Source: Promethearchaeota archaeon (lineage in GTDB: Archaea > Asgardarchaeota > Lokiarchaeia > Sigynarchaeales > SOKP01). From it: a DNA stretch of 64,000 nucleotides. Numbering within the stretch: the first letter of the stretch is position 1; the number at the start of each line of letters is the position of its first letter. The stretch lies in contig JAEOTW010000144.1 of assembly GCA_016839655.1 (NCBI GenBank), positions 20,656 to 84,655 on the forward strand, written 5' to 3'. The notes below the pieces were generated by a model that worked only from the letters and a program-made list of their open reading frames with translations, had not been told where the DNA came from and made no database searches. Shown piece after piece: positions 18,558-27,375 of this stretch. The position numbers were made by a program, and so were the translations under genes.

Positions 18558-18758
18558 ATGAGTAATGATGATGATGAAGATTATGTATATTGCAAAAATT
18601 GTGAGAAAGAAATACTCCAAGAAAATGCAATTTACGTAAGTGGAAAACCTTTCTGTAAAAACTGTTATCGTGATGCTGAAGAGTTTGAGATCATTGAAGA
18701 TGCTGAAGATTTTGAAGATGAAGATGAAGACGATTATGATCAAGATGATTTTGATTAA
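18558..18758 (+). CDS. Small acidic zinc-binding protein (LIM-like half finger)
   Basis: A 66-residue protein with CKNC and CKNC pairs about 22 residues apart and a short Gly-Lys-Pro-Phe turn between them, resembling one zinc finger of a LIM domain. The C-terminal half is an almost purely acidic tail of Glu and Asp. The ATG at 18558 is preferred over the GTG at 18549, because the AAAGGTG purine element would then sit as a ribosome site upstream. It lies between the oxygenase and the flavin reductase genes. The acidic tail could bind a basic partner such as histone or ribosomal protein; function unknown. Confidence 0.6.
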   Translation: MSNDDDEDYVYCKNCEKEILQENAIYVSGKPFCKNCYRDAEEFEIIEDAEDFEDEDEDDYDQDDFD

Positions 18759-18802
18759 AAGTCTTTGATATATTAAGAAGAAACTATATTTTTATTATAA
18801 AA

Positions 18803-19279
18803 ATGTCTGGAACTAGGCAAGAAATTGGGCCATATGATTATATTGAATATTTTAAGAGAAACACAGCTTTATTAGTCTCAATGGATAAAAATGGAAAACT
18901 TAATGTTATGGCTTTAGATTGGAAAAAAATAGAAGAATACGAGGGTAATCCTGTAATTAGAGCACAAGTAGCATATAGTCGATATACATATAAATTGTTA
19001 ACTGAGGGAGTTAATGAATTTAGTGTAAATATACCTTCAGATAATATATATCATGCTATAGATATAGCCGGATCATATTCTGGAAGAAATTCAGATAAAT
19101 TTAAGGAAGCGAATTTAGAAATTATTCCAGGAAATAAAATTAAAGTGCCTACTATAAAAGATTCTGATTTAAGCTATGAATGCCAAATTGTTCATTCAAG
19201 TAAATCAAATATGAGTAGCCATCACTATTTTTATGGTAAGATTCTAACCGTTTATGCTTCAAATAATATAATTAAGTAA
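18803..19279 (+). CDS. Flavin reductase-like FMN-binding protein
   Basis: A 158-residue split-barrel flavoprotein. The opening NTALLVSMDKNGKLNVMALDW matches the FMN-binding start of the flavin reductase family, where Cys/Thr-Pro-Val is usual. The middle has VAYSRYTYKLLTEGVNEFSVNIP, the strand-helix-strand typical of the fold, and the C terminus has HHYFYGKILTVYAS. The partner flavin enzyme could be the oxygenase upstream in the same gene run; that link is inferred from position. The start is ATG, 44 nt after the acidic zinc protein. A T-rich tract follows the stop, probably ending the transcript. Confidence 0.75.
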   Translation: MSGTRQEIGPYDYIEYFKRNTALLVSMDKNGKLNVMALDWKKIEEYEGNPVIRAQVAYSRYTYKLLTEGVNEFSVNIPSDNIYHAIDIAGSYSGRNSDKFKEANLEIIPGNKIKVPTIKDSDLSYECQIVHSSKSNMSSHHYFYGKILTVYASNNIIK

Positions 19280-19301
19280 TTTTTTTTATCTTCTTTTTTC
19301 A
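19279..19301 (+). terminator. T-rich terminator
   Basis: A run of eight T, then TTCTTTTTTC, directly after the flavin reductase stop. Archaeal transcription commonly ends at such T tracts. Confidence 0.35.
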
Positions 19302-19393
19302 AAATTAGTCATTAGAGTTTTTTATAAATTAATTTTATAAATCCTAAAATATTCAAAAAACTAGAAAATAACAATTGAAGGCGATAAAAAACT

Positions 19394-19978
19394 ATGGAAA
19401 ATGAAAAATCAGCTCCTTCAGATCATTATAGAGGGAGTCTTACACCTAGATTAATTATATCTTTATCATTAATTGGAGTATTTTCAGCTCTTATTTGCGT
19501 ACTAACTATGGTAATTTCAATACCAATTCCCGCTACTCAGGGTTTTATTAATATTGGAGATGCAGGAGTAATGATTTGCGGATTATTATTCGGTCCAATA
19601 ATAGGCGGTTTTTCTGGAGGTATTGGCTCAGCTTTAGCTGATCTTTTCTTAGGGTATACTATATATGCTCCTGGGACTTTAATAATTAAGGGTTTAGAGG
19701 GCTTTTTGGTGGGATTTATTGCTAATCCTAAAAAGTTTTATATAAAAATTAATTACAGAGACATTTTAGCTGTTCTAGCTGGTGGTTTTACAATGTCTAT
19801 AGGATATTTTCTGTATGAAATTATTCTTTTCGGCATACCAGCAGCATCATATGAATTAATTTTAAATGGTATAATCCAATTTGGATTAGGAGGATTGATT
19901 GCTATTACTTTTATTGCTGCAGCGCGGAAACCTATAATCGATAACTTACCACAAGTTTTTGATAAAGTATTCAGATAG
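19394..19978 (+). CDS. ECF transporter S component (vitamin uptake)
   Basis: A six-helix integral membrane protein of 194 aa. The segment IPATQGFINIGDAGVMICGLLFGPIIGG followed by GGIGSALADLFLGY is the conserved substrate-binding start of energy-coupling factor S components, and the alanine/glycine helices fit. These proteins capture vitamins or metals and use shared EcfA ATPases and EcfT, none of which are encoded here, so the group II (shared module) arrangement is likely. The ligand may be a thiamine precursor, pyridoxine or another vitamin; it is not decidable here. The start is ATG with AAGGCG 12 nt upstream. Confidence 0.8.
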   Translation: MENEKSAPSDHYRGSLTPRLIISLSLIGVFSALICVLTMVISIPIPATQGFINIGDAGVMICGLLFGPIIGGFSGGIGSALADLFLGYTIYAPGTLIIKGLEGFLVGFIANPKKFYIKINYRDILAVLAGGFTMSIGYFLYEIILFGIPAASYELILNGIIQFGLGGLIAITFIAAARKPIIDNLPQVFDKVFR

Positions 19979-20029
19979 AAATAGATAATTAAGATTATAT
20001 TCTAATAATTATTTTTTTAACAAATTTTT

Positions 20030-20173
20030 TTAATCGGATTTACAATTTTCACATTTAATCTCTTCATAATCTTCCCAATCATCTCTATAAATCTTAATTT
20101 TACCCGTATCACCACATTGTTTACAATTGTAATCCTCACTTAGGAATTTTTCCTTTTTAATTATATTAATCAT
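20030..20173 (-). CDS. Small zinc-ribbon protein, 47 aa
   Basis: A short minus-strand frame starting at ATG 20171-20173 and ending with TAA at 20030. It encodes 47 residues with CKQC (17-20) and CENC (41-44), a minimal zinc ribbon with an acidic Trp-containing segment between the pairs. Such mini-ribbons are common in archaea and are often overlooked; they may bind RNA, DNA or protein. It stands alone between the convergent ECF gene and the DnaJ-zinc-finger gene upstream on the same strand. Family not recognised further. Confidence 0.6.
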   Translation of the reverse strand: MINIIKKEKFLSEDYNCKQCGDTGKIKIYRDDWEDYEEIKCENCKSD

Positions 20174-20347
20174 ATTGTTTGATTAGCATTGAATTATTTA
20201 ATTAAAAAATCTCCAATAAAAAATTAAATTTCAGTTATTTATAAGTTTGTGTTCCTAAAGCAATTCCGTTAAGATATTGCATGAGATTTAAAAGGAAAAT
20301 AAAAATAAATTGTTTATTTGGTTATTAGTTAGTGAAGGAAAAATAAA

Positions 20348-21307
20348 TTAAAAATTAGAATATACCATGAATTTATCTCCAGAACCTAAACTGTAAAGCT
20401 CGAATTTCGAACCTCGTTTTGTTTCGGCTTGCATTTGGATCATTGGGAATAAATAGATTTGGGAAGTTATTTGTGAGTCTTTATCTTTATTATAAGTTTT
20501 ATAATCGCTGCTAGCTGCACTTATTGTCTTTTTGATATTTTTATTCCAGTATCCTAATGATGGCTCAGCTTTTGATTCTAAATCCTTGAAATCACCAAAT
20601 TTTATACCTTCGACCTCTTCTATCATCTTGTGAAGATCTTCTCCAATTTCTTTTTCATATTTCGTTTGAGCACTCGAATGAAGTATTGGAACCCCAGTAA
20701 CAACAGTTTGAAATGGTACAGGAAGGTCTTCATATTTATAGAGGTTTTTATGACCTCCACATTCTTTACATGGTTCGTTTCTGTTTCCCGTTCCATAACA
20801 AGCTCCACATGGATAAGAAAATACTTTTTTTTCCTTTTTCTGTTCTTGACCAACTAAGATTGTGAGATTTTCTTCAATTTTACCAGTTCCTTTGCAGGTT
20901 TTACATTTATCTTCGATATATCCTTTACCTCTACAATTTTTACAAGCAACTGCTTGTAATGACTCGTATTGAGGAACTGTCTCATCTCCTTTCCATTCAT
21001 CTTTTTTTATCTTTCCAGCTCCTTTGAATGAATAGAATTGAACTCTTCCCACTCTAGGAGCAGTTACAGTATTTTCCTCTTTCCCTTTTGGTGCTGGACC
21101 AAGAGATTTTTTAACAGCAAAATAAATTGCTGCTTCTTTATTAGTTTCTTTTACATATTCAGCAGCACTGATTGCATCCAATGAAAACACAGCACCTTTG
21201 GTTCCAAATTGTTTTTCCATCTTTTTTCGATCTGTTCTTGCAGCTTTTTGCTTCCATTTTAGCCAAATATCATCTAAGTTTGGCGTTTTAATTCTGATGT
21301 CAGGCAA
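20348..21307 (-). CDS. DnaJ-type zinc-finger protein without J domain
   Basis: A 319-residue cytosolic protein. Residues 122-185 carry four CxxC repeats, three with CxxCxGxG (122-125, 135-138, 167-170) and one diverged (180-183), the pattern of the DnaJ cysteine-rich domain that binds two zinc ions and unfolded protein. There is no J domain with HPD, so it cannot recruit Hsp70 in the usual way. The N-terminal 120 residues and the C-terminal beta-rich part are not recognisable. Translation starts at TTG 21305-21307. It may be a substrate-holding chaperone or an RNA-binding protein; undecided. Confidence 0.75.
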   Translation of the reverse strand: MPDIRIKTPNLDDIWLKWKQKAARTDRKKMEKQFGTKGAVFSLDAISAAEYVKETNKEAAIYFAVKKSLGPAPKGKEENTVTAPRVGRVQFYSFKGAGKIKKDEWKGDETVPQYESLQAVACKNCRGKGYIEDKCKTCKGTGKIEENLTILVGQEQKKEKKVFSYPCGACYGTGNRNEPCKECGGHKNLYKYEDLPVPFQTVVTGVPILHSSAQTKYEKEIGEDLHKMIEEVEGIKFGDFKDLESKAEPSLGYWNKNIKKTISAASSDYKTYNKDKDSQITSQIYLFPMIQMQAETKRGSKFELYSLGSGDKFMVYSNF

Positions 21308-21398
21308 TATTTATCACTTTAAAATTTTTTTTGAAATTTCATTAACTTTATTTAATTGATTTGGAATTATAAAAATATAAAATAGAATAATTTATAAT

Positions 21399-21408
21399 CT
21401 TTATATAC
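21399..21408 (+). promoter_or_regulatory. TATA box of the 53-aa gene
   Basis: CTTTATATAC is a near-ideal archaeal TATA element. A start 25 nt downstream (about 21430) would give a short leader before the ATG at 21457. Confidence 0.5.
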
Positions 21409-21456
21409 AAGAAAATTAAAAATAAATACAAAAATAACAAAAAAGTCGAAAAGAAA

Positions 21457-21618
21457 ATGTCTGCTGAGGATCGTCAATCAGTTGAATATTTCTTACAATG
21501 GATTCAGGAGAAAGGTCTCTCACAGTGGCTCGAACATTTCTTAAATCAAGGCGACGAGGTAAAGCTTAGACAGATAAAAGAAGTCTATGATAAAATAAAA
21601 CGTGTTTTTGGTTTTTAA
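21457..21618 (+). CDS. Small hypothetical protein, 53 aa
   Basis: A short frame with ATG 21457 and TAA at 21616-21618, preceded by a strong TATA box at 21399-21408 and an A/G-rich leader. The product is two amphipathic helices with three Trp/Phe-rich positions (FLQWIQEKGLSQWLEHFL) and a basic C-terminal helix. Sequence composition and the isolated promoter support a real gene. I do not recognise the family; it could bind a partner protein through the aromatic face. A T-rich tract follows the stop. Confidence 0.55.
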   Translation: MSAEDRQSVEYFLQWIQEKGLSQWLEHFLNQGDEVKLRQIKEVYDKIKRVFGF

Positions 21619-21740
21619 TTTTTAATTTATTTTTATTATCTAATTTTTCTATATAATCGAGTTGCCTTTTTTCAAATTAGAAAATTTGATTTGATAATTT
21701 TCATATCTATTATTAATTGATAGCTTAAATGGTAAAGTAG

Positions 21741-24407
21741 TTGAGTCTTCCCTTAAGAAATTTTTTTGTCGTTTTTGATAGAAATCGTGAGCATAAGAAG
21801 GAATTGATATATAATGTAAATCTTTTTTATTTAAAATCATTAAAGAAGAAGAAATTTGCCTTTTCTTATGTAAAGGAGCCATTTTTTAAGGGAAATGTAA
21901 TTTTTGGATTAGATTTCAAAAATAAAGTTCGTCCTTTAAATTTTAATAAGGTTGAAAAAGATGGAAGTCAACAACCTATTAATCCAAGATTACTCAAGAA
22001 GTTTATTTTGTCAGAAAAAAATAAATTTATAGCATTTTCGAGCCAGACAGATCCTCAAGACGTTGTACCTATTAAAGAAATGCTAAGTAATTTTCAATAT
22101 GACACAGATAGGATTGTAAATTTAACCTTATGTAATTCTTGTATGGAAAAACAAACTTTTACTCTATTAAATGAGAACTCTCAAATTAATTCATATAAAA
22201 ACCAAATTTTATGTTCTGAATGTGCTTATAGCATTTTATTAAATAGAATTAAGCTTACAGGGCTTATTTCTCAAGAAAAGATAAGCCCAAAATTAAAGAA
22301 TTTCTTGATGCACTTAATCCTTAAATTTAAAGACGTTAGGAAAGTTTTAGAAGCCTTTAAAGCAGATTTTGATCCTACAAAATCTCGTGAAATTACTTTA
22401 TATGATATCGAAAAACCACCTTCAATTAGCAAAAAATACCTTAATCAAGACATAAATAGTATAAAAATTCCTCCTATTTTCAAAGAAATATTAAAAAGGT
22501 TGAATTTAATTAACCTATTACCAATCCAAGCAATTTCCATAGAAAGGGGGTTATTATCTGAACGTAGTGACCAATTAATTATGGCTCCAACGAGTGGTGG
22601 TAAAACTTTAGTAGGTGAATTAGCAGGAATCTCAAAAGTCTTAAATGATAAAACAGCTAAAATGTTGTATTTAGTACCAATTGTAGCTTTAGCAAATATT
22701 AGAACAGAAGAATTCAAAGAGAAATATAAAACATTAAAGCTAAAAATCATTAAAAGAGTTGGAGAATCCTTATTTGAAAAAAAAGAGGATAATAACATTA
22801 AAGAATTAGCTAATGCACATCTTATTATTGCCACTTATGAAGCAATTGATTTTATTTTAAGAAGTGGGAAAAAAGAATTTCTAGGAAATATCGGTACAAT
22901 CATAATAGATGAAATTCAGACTCTAATTGATCATGAACGGGGCTTTATATTAGATGCTTTAATATCTAGATTAAAAACGCAATACAATTCTCAATATCTA
23001 TACCTAAGTGCTACATTAGGAGAACCAGAATTTTTAGCAAAAAAATTAAATTGTGAACTAATTAAGTATAACGATCGTCCTGTCCCAGTCGAACGTCATC
23101 TATTACTGAGTTTAAGTGAAGCTCAGAAACTTAAATTTATCTCATTGTTAATGAAAAATGCTTATTCCATAAAATCTAAATATGGATTTAAAGGCCAATC
23201 AATAGTATTTACCAATACAAGAAAAAAATGTGAATCCATTACAGCTTATTTACAACAAAGGGGTCTCAATACTGCAGCGTATCATTCAGGCTTGACAAAC
23301 GATGAAAGAAAAGTTATTGAGGAAGAATTTCAATCACAGAAGATAGTAGGGGTAGTAGCTACAGCTGCGTTGGCTGCAGGAGTAGATCTTCCAGCTCGGC
23401 AAGTAATTTTTGAATCTTTAGCAATGGGTATAAATTGGTTAACTGTTGCAGAATTCGAACAAATGCTAGGACGAAGTGGAAGATTGAAAAAACATGAAAA
23501 AGGTTTCGCTTATATACTTGTTGAACCTGGGAAGATATATTCTCCTAAAATGAAAATTACTGAAGAAAATATCGCTATAAAGTTACTGAATGGGAAAATA
23601 AAAGATTACGAACTTGTACCTAATGAGGATAAGTCTCAAACAGAAATTCTAGCATTCATTTCAATGTTCAATCAATGGATTACAAAGGATTTAGTGTTTA
23701 GTTTTTATGATCTTTTAATTAACAATCATTTTGATTTAGAAGCAATTCTAAAAAAGTTAATATCTCTTAAGCTGATTCGCATAAAGGAGAATTTAACTAT
23801 TAAAGCAACACGGATCGGTAGAGCAATTGCAAATTCGTTTATAAGTGTTAATGAAAGTCTTGAAATTATTAACAAATTACAGGGAAAGTTAGAAACACCT
23901 ATGGAAATTGCCCTAAATTTAGAAACTCTTAGAAACGTGTATTTATCTAAAAATATCGTTGCAGATTTATCAAAGAATGTCAATATGAAATATTTCTCAA
24001 ATAATTTATTTAGCGCCAGTGTTTTATCTTTAATGAATGCAGAGTATGTTAAGAAGAGAAAATCATTTTCACGTGATTTTATTGAGTTTATTATGAAGTT
24101 AACTAGCGATATATTTAATTGCAATTGTAAGGATAATCCATATTGCGAATGTGGTCGTTTAAACTTAGAAAGATTAATCCTTGATTTGAGAATCAACAAT
24201 AATATGACAATCGAAGACATCTCTAATTATATGATAGAAGAATATAAAATTACGATTTTTAAGGGAGATCTAATAGATTATTTAGAGAGTTTGATCTATA
24301 GTCTAGAGAGTATAAAAAACATTGCTGAAGGCATTTCCAATTTAGATGGAGCATATATTGAAGAAATTAATAAGATACCTAACTTAATAGAACGCATCAA
24401 GTATTAA
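21741..24407 (+). CDS. Ski2-like superfamily 2 helicase with two cysteine clusters
   Basis: An 888-residue ATP-dependent helicase. It begins at TTG 21741. An N-terminal zinc-finger region has CNSC (about 131) and CSEC (about 158). The motor has Walker A APTSGGKT (near 281), DEIQ (near 389) in place of DEAD/DEVH, SATL (near 423), TNTRKKCE, and QMLGRSGR motif VI (near 576). The C-terminal part resembles the winged-helix and helical domains of Hel308/Ski2. A second cysteine-rich cluster CNCKDNPYCECG lies near 793-805. DNA repair or RNA decay roles are known for the superfamily; the specific job is open. Its stop overlaps the convergent GTPase gene by 4 nt. Confidence 0.88.
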   Translation: MSLPLRNFFVVFDRNREHKKELIYNVNLFYLKSLKKKKFAFSYVKEPFFKGNVIFGLDFKNKVRPLNFNKVEKDGSQQPINPRLLKKFILSEKNKFIAFSSQTDPQDVVPIKEMLSNFQYDTDRIVNLTLCNSCMEKQTFTLLNENSQINSYKNQILCSECAYSILLNRIKLTGLISQEKISPKLKNFLMHLILKFKDVRKVLEAFKADFDPTKSREITLYDIEKPPSISKKYLNQDINSIKIPPIFKEILKRLNLINLLPIQAISIERGLLSERSDQLIMAPTSGGKTLVGELAGISKVLNDKTAKMLYLVPIVALANIRTEEFKEKYKTLKLKIIKRVGESLFEKKEDNNIKELANAHLIIATYEAIDFILRSGKKEFLGNIGTIIIDEIQTLIDHERGFILDALISRLKTQYNSQYLYLSATLGEPEFLAKKLNCELIKYNDRPVPVERHLLLSLSEAQKLKFISLLMKNAYSIKSKYGFKGQSIVFTNTRKKCESITAYLQQRGLNTAAYHSGLTNDERKVIEEEFQSQKIVGVVATAALAAGVDLPARQVIFESLAMGINWLTVAEFEQMLGRSGRLKKHEKGFAYILVEPGKIYSPKMKITEENIAIKLLNGKIKDYELVPNEDKSQTEILAFISMFNQWITKDLVFSFYDLLINNHFDLEAILKKLISLKLIRIKENLTIKATRIGRAIANSFISVNESLEIINKLQGKLETPMEIALNLETLRNVYLSKNIVADLSKNVNMKYFSNNLFSASVLSLMNAEYVKKRKSFSRDFIEFIMKLTSDIFNCNCKDNPYCECGRLNLERLILDLRINNNMTIEDISNYMIEEYKITIFKGDLIDYLESLIYSLESIKNIAEGISNLDGAYIEEINKIPNLIERIKY

Positions 24408-25597
24408 GTCATATGTATTTCTATTATATCATAATCTTCTAATTCATAATCTGAACCAACTTTTTTGCGTTTCTGACGTGCTCCTTCACGTATAACAATA
24501 GCGTGATCAAAGTTTTCGTAAAAGCTTCTATGAATCTTTTCAGCAACTTCCCTTACATTAACACCTTCCTCCATAAGGAGAGGTTGATTGGCCACTATTC
24601 CATTATTCATAGTAAATATCCTTATCTTCTTTAAAACTTTTAAGATAATCTCGCCGAAATCTTTTGGAAAATTTTTTTTATGGATGCTTGTTCCTAAAAT
24701 TATTGGAAATCTATCAGAATATTTCCTTTTTAACATTTCAAATGTTTCCTGGGTATGAGGAAGGTCTCCTTTTGTCCCTATTAAAATTACTTTCTTATAT
24801 ACTACTGATGGTATTAAAACATCAATTACATCATTAATAGTTATTTTACCATATACTTTTACAATACCATTACGAATTCCATTCTCATTTACGATTTCTT
24901 TTATTTGTTCTGTTAACTTGTCTAATTCTTTAATTTTTTTTGCTTCTTTTGTTAAATACAAAACTTGAATTTTATTAGCACCAGTTTTCTCGATAGTAAG
25001 AGGTGGAGCGGGTTGGTTTATCCTAACATCAGCTTTAGTCAATTCATTTATTAATAGGTTCAGCTGTTCATGAATATTTCTAGATAAGTCGATACAAAAA
25101 CATAAAAGATCTGCTGCTCGAAGTTGCGAAAGAATTTCTTTCCCATTACCGATTCCTTCGGAAGCACCTTCCATAATGGAGGGCATATCAACAATTTGAA
25201 ACCTAATATTTTGATATTTATAAATTCCAATTTCTGGAATTGGAGTAAATCTTCCTATTTTTTCATCTGCTGCCCCTGTTAAATAATTTAGAAGAGTAGT
25301 TTTTCCTGTACCAGGAGTATAAAAACAGCTAATCAATATTACTTGAATACCTTCTTTTTTTATTGAAAAGGGACTAACAATCTTCTGAGTACTTTTCTGC
25401 TTTTGTTTATGCTCTTCGACCTCACGTTTCATCTTAGCCAAACGAGATTTATTAAGAGCAACAATCTTTTCTGTAGCTTTATGTTTTGGAACTAAAGATA
25501 AAAATTCTTCTAACTTAATTATTTTCTCTTCTTTAGAACTAGCATCAAGATATTCTTGATATTTTGCTTTTGCCGCAGTTGGTAAATTTGAGCTCAA
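24404..25597 (-). CDS. DRG/Obg-like GTPase with TGS domain and altered G motifs
   Basis: The order is an N-terminal basic helical region (1-80), G domain (85-300) and a C-terminal TGS domain (about 320-397) ending in an IEIHMT strand, as in the eukaryotic and archaeal DRG proteins that act on ribosomes. Walker A reads YTPGTGKT (93-100), with Tyr where Gly/Ala is expected. G3 reads DMPS (137-140) where DRG has DLPG. G4 TKGD is intact. The protein may bind nucleotide in an unusual way or be a slow GTPase. Translation starts at TTG. The longin-like gene lies 22 nt upstream in the same operon. Confidence 0.82.
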   Translation of the reverse strand: MSSNLPTAAKAKYQEYLDASSKEEKIIKLEEFLSLVPKHKATEKIVALNKSRLAKMKREVEEHKQKQKSTQKIVSPFSIKKEGIQVILISCFYTPGTGKTTLLNYLTGAADEKIGRFTPIPEIGIYKYQNIRFQIVDMPSIMEGASEGIGNGKEILSQLRAADLLCFCIDLSRNIHEQLNLLINELTKADVRINQPAPPLTIEKTGANKIQVLYLTKEAKKIKELDKLTEQIKEIVNENGIRNGIVKVYGKITINDVIDVLIPSVVYKKVILIGTKGDLPHTQETFEMLKRKYSDRFPIILGTSIHKKNFPKDFGEIILKVLKKIRIFTMNNGIVANQPLLMEEGVNVREVAEKIHRSFYENFDHAIVIREGARQKRKKVGSDYELEDYDIIEIHMT

Positions 25598-25619
25598 AAA
25601 AAAACACTTAAGTAGTTGT

Positions 25620-26075
25620 TTAAAATAAAGAACGAAATCTATCTTCTGTTTTCAATTTTAAATCGCCTAAAACCTCATTAATACGAGATTCAAATTGTTT
25701 GAAATATTTAGGTTTTTTCGAAAATATATCATTAAGGGGATAGCGGTTTAAGAAATAGGTTATTATTTGATTTAACTGGCGTTTAACCACTGAAGCATCT
25801 GTTGCTTTTTCTATTATAGCATATGATAGTAAGGGTTGTTTATTGTCTTCATCATTACTTGGTAATGTAATCATCTCACAAAAACAGACTAATTTAAAGG
25901 AAGCCAGAGATATCACATTTATATCGTCACCGAATACTTCAAGCACAAAACTCTCTAACGCCGACAGAAATCCAGCCCTTAAATTAGGATCTAGGACGTT
26001 ATCAGAGGAAGAATAATATTTAACCTCAACTAAACTCTTTAGACCTAAATTAATTCCAACTTCGAGAACAGCCAT
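25620..26075 (-). CDS. Longin/roadblock-like domain protein, 151 aa
   Basis: The pattern of an N-terminal strand, a helix LRAGFLSALESFVLEVF, strands with a central FKLVCFCEM segment, then helices ending in a RFRSLF tail fits the longin-type alpha/beta fold. In eukaryotes these domains act in GTPase regulation and vesicle traffic, and Asgard genomes encode many. No catalytic motif is present. It precedes the DRG-like GTPase by 22 nt, so a regulator or platform for that GTPase is plausible. The fold call is by pattern, not by a strong motif. The start is ATG. Confidence 0.55.
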   Translation of the reverse strand: MAVLEVGINLGLKSLVEVKYYSSSDNVLDPNLRAGFLSALESFVLEVFGDDINVISLASFKLVCFCEMITLPSNDEDNKQPLLSYAIIEKATDASVVKRQLNQIITYFLNRYPLNDIFSKKPKYFKQFESRINEVLGDLKLKTEDRFRSLF

Positions 26076-26423
26076 CTTATAATAAAATAATGATTTTCTA
26101 TTAATTTTTCTAATATACTAATAACTACTATTTAATTTATTCTTAATTGTCTCTTATTACAAGTTAAACCTTATTTATAAAAGATTAGATTAATTCATTT
26201 AGGAATTCATCGAAATTATAAAGATATCTATTTACAATCTAAGTAGTTAAGTTTTATAATATAAATTATAACTTTTATTTCTATTTTTTTTTTAAGCCTT
26301 TATTTAATATAATTTTAATTGTTATTTAAAAGGATAAAGAATTTTATTGATTTTTTTTTTTGGGATTATCCTGTTCTAACTTATATGTTGTATTCTAATC
26401 TAAAAGATTAATTTATAAAAATC
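26076..26423. other. Noncoding gap with T tracts
   Basis: A 348-nt AT-rich gap between folD and the longin gene on the minus strand. It must contain the longin-operon promoter. Long T runs (about 26284-26294 and 26347-26361) lie on the plus strand. No gene, RNA fold or repeat is visible. Confidence 0.35.
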
Positions 26424-27287
26424 TTAAATAAGCTTCATCTGTTTATTGAAGAGAAAAAAGGTATTCTCACAAAGCATTGCTACAGTCATTGGGCCTATTC
26501 CTCCAGGAACTGGTGTTATTTTTCCACACTTTGCAAAAACTCCATCGAAATCGATATCACCATATAATTTACCTTCAATTCTATTTATACCCACATCAAT
26601 AAGAATTGCTCCTTCCTTAATTTTTTCTTTAGTTATGAATTTTGGTTTTCCAACAGCAACAATTACTATATCTGCTTTCCGGATATAACTATCAATGTCC
26701 TTTGTGGAAGTATGACAAATAGTAACAGTAGCATTTCTTTTCAATAGCATGAATATCAGAGGTTTGCCAACCAAGTTTGAACGATTAATAATGACAACAT
26801 CTTTTCCCTTTAGGTCTATATTATTTTTTTCTAATAATTCTATTATCCCTTTTGGAGTACAAGGTCCTTGGTCTTCGTTATAATCAAAAAGTTTTCCTCT
26901 CGTAACAGGATGTAAACCATCTGCATCTTTTAATGGTGAAATTTTATCGATAAATTCAGTCGTGAAATCTTTTAGGTGTTCTGGAAGAGGGATTTGTAGT
27001 AAAATCCCATGAATGCTATTATCGTTATTAACTTTGTCGATCTCTTCTAATAGTTGCTCCCTCGAAATATCCTCATTTAACTCTATTACAACAGAATCGA
27101 TACCTACATTTTGAGAAGTTCTGTGTTTAATATTTACATATATTTTAGAAGCAGGATCCATCCCCACAAGAATAGTAGCCAATTTTGGTCTAGTACCAGT
27201 TATTTCTACTGCTTTTTTGATCTTTTCCTTCAATTCTGAATTTAACTTTTCTGCTAATTTCTTTCCATCCAAAATTTTATTATTCAT
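26424..27287 (-). CDS. folD: Methylenetetrahydrofolate dehydrogenase/cyclohydrolase
   Basis: A bifunctional cytosolic enzyme of one-carbon metabolism that interconverts 5,10-methylene- and 10-formyl-tetrahydrofolate with NADP. The sequence is 287 aa, normal. The active-site YVNIK region, LLQIPLPEHL, GPCTPKGIIELL, the NRSNLVGKP dinucleotide loop and PGGIGPMTVAML are all present. It fits with purH in this window, whose transformylase step needs 10-formyl-THF, and points to tetrahydrofolate rather than only methanopterin carriers. The start is ATG. It is followed by a gap and is not in an obvious operon. Confidence 0.95.
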   Translation of the reverse strand: MNNKILDGKKLAEKLNSELKEKIKKAVEITGTRPKLATILVGMDPASKIYVNIKHRTSQNVGIDSVVIELNEDISREQLLEEIDKVNNDNSIHGILLQIPLPEHLKDFTTEFIDKISPLKDADGLHPVTRGKLFDYNEDQGPCTPKGIIELLEKNNIDLKGKDVVIINRSNLVGKPLIFMLLKRNATVTICHTSTKDIDSYIRKADIVIVAVGKPKFITKEKIKEGAILIDVGINRIEGKLYGDIDFDGVFAKCGKITPVPGGIGPMTVAMLCENTFFLFNKQMKLI

Positions 27288-27375
27288 GATTATTCTTGGT
27301 TATACTAGAATTTGAAGTTAAAAAAAGTAATAATATTAATAACAAAATAAAATGTCATTTTTTGAAATTTGATCT

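Noticed and set aside
23726..24220. Minus-strand open frame inside the helicase
   Set aside because: The plus-strand helicase motifs and C-terminal cysteine cluster are clear in this region.
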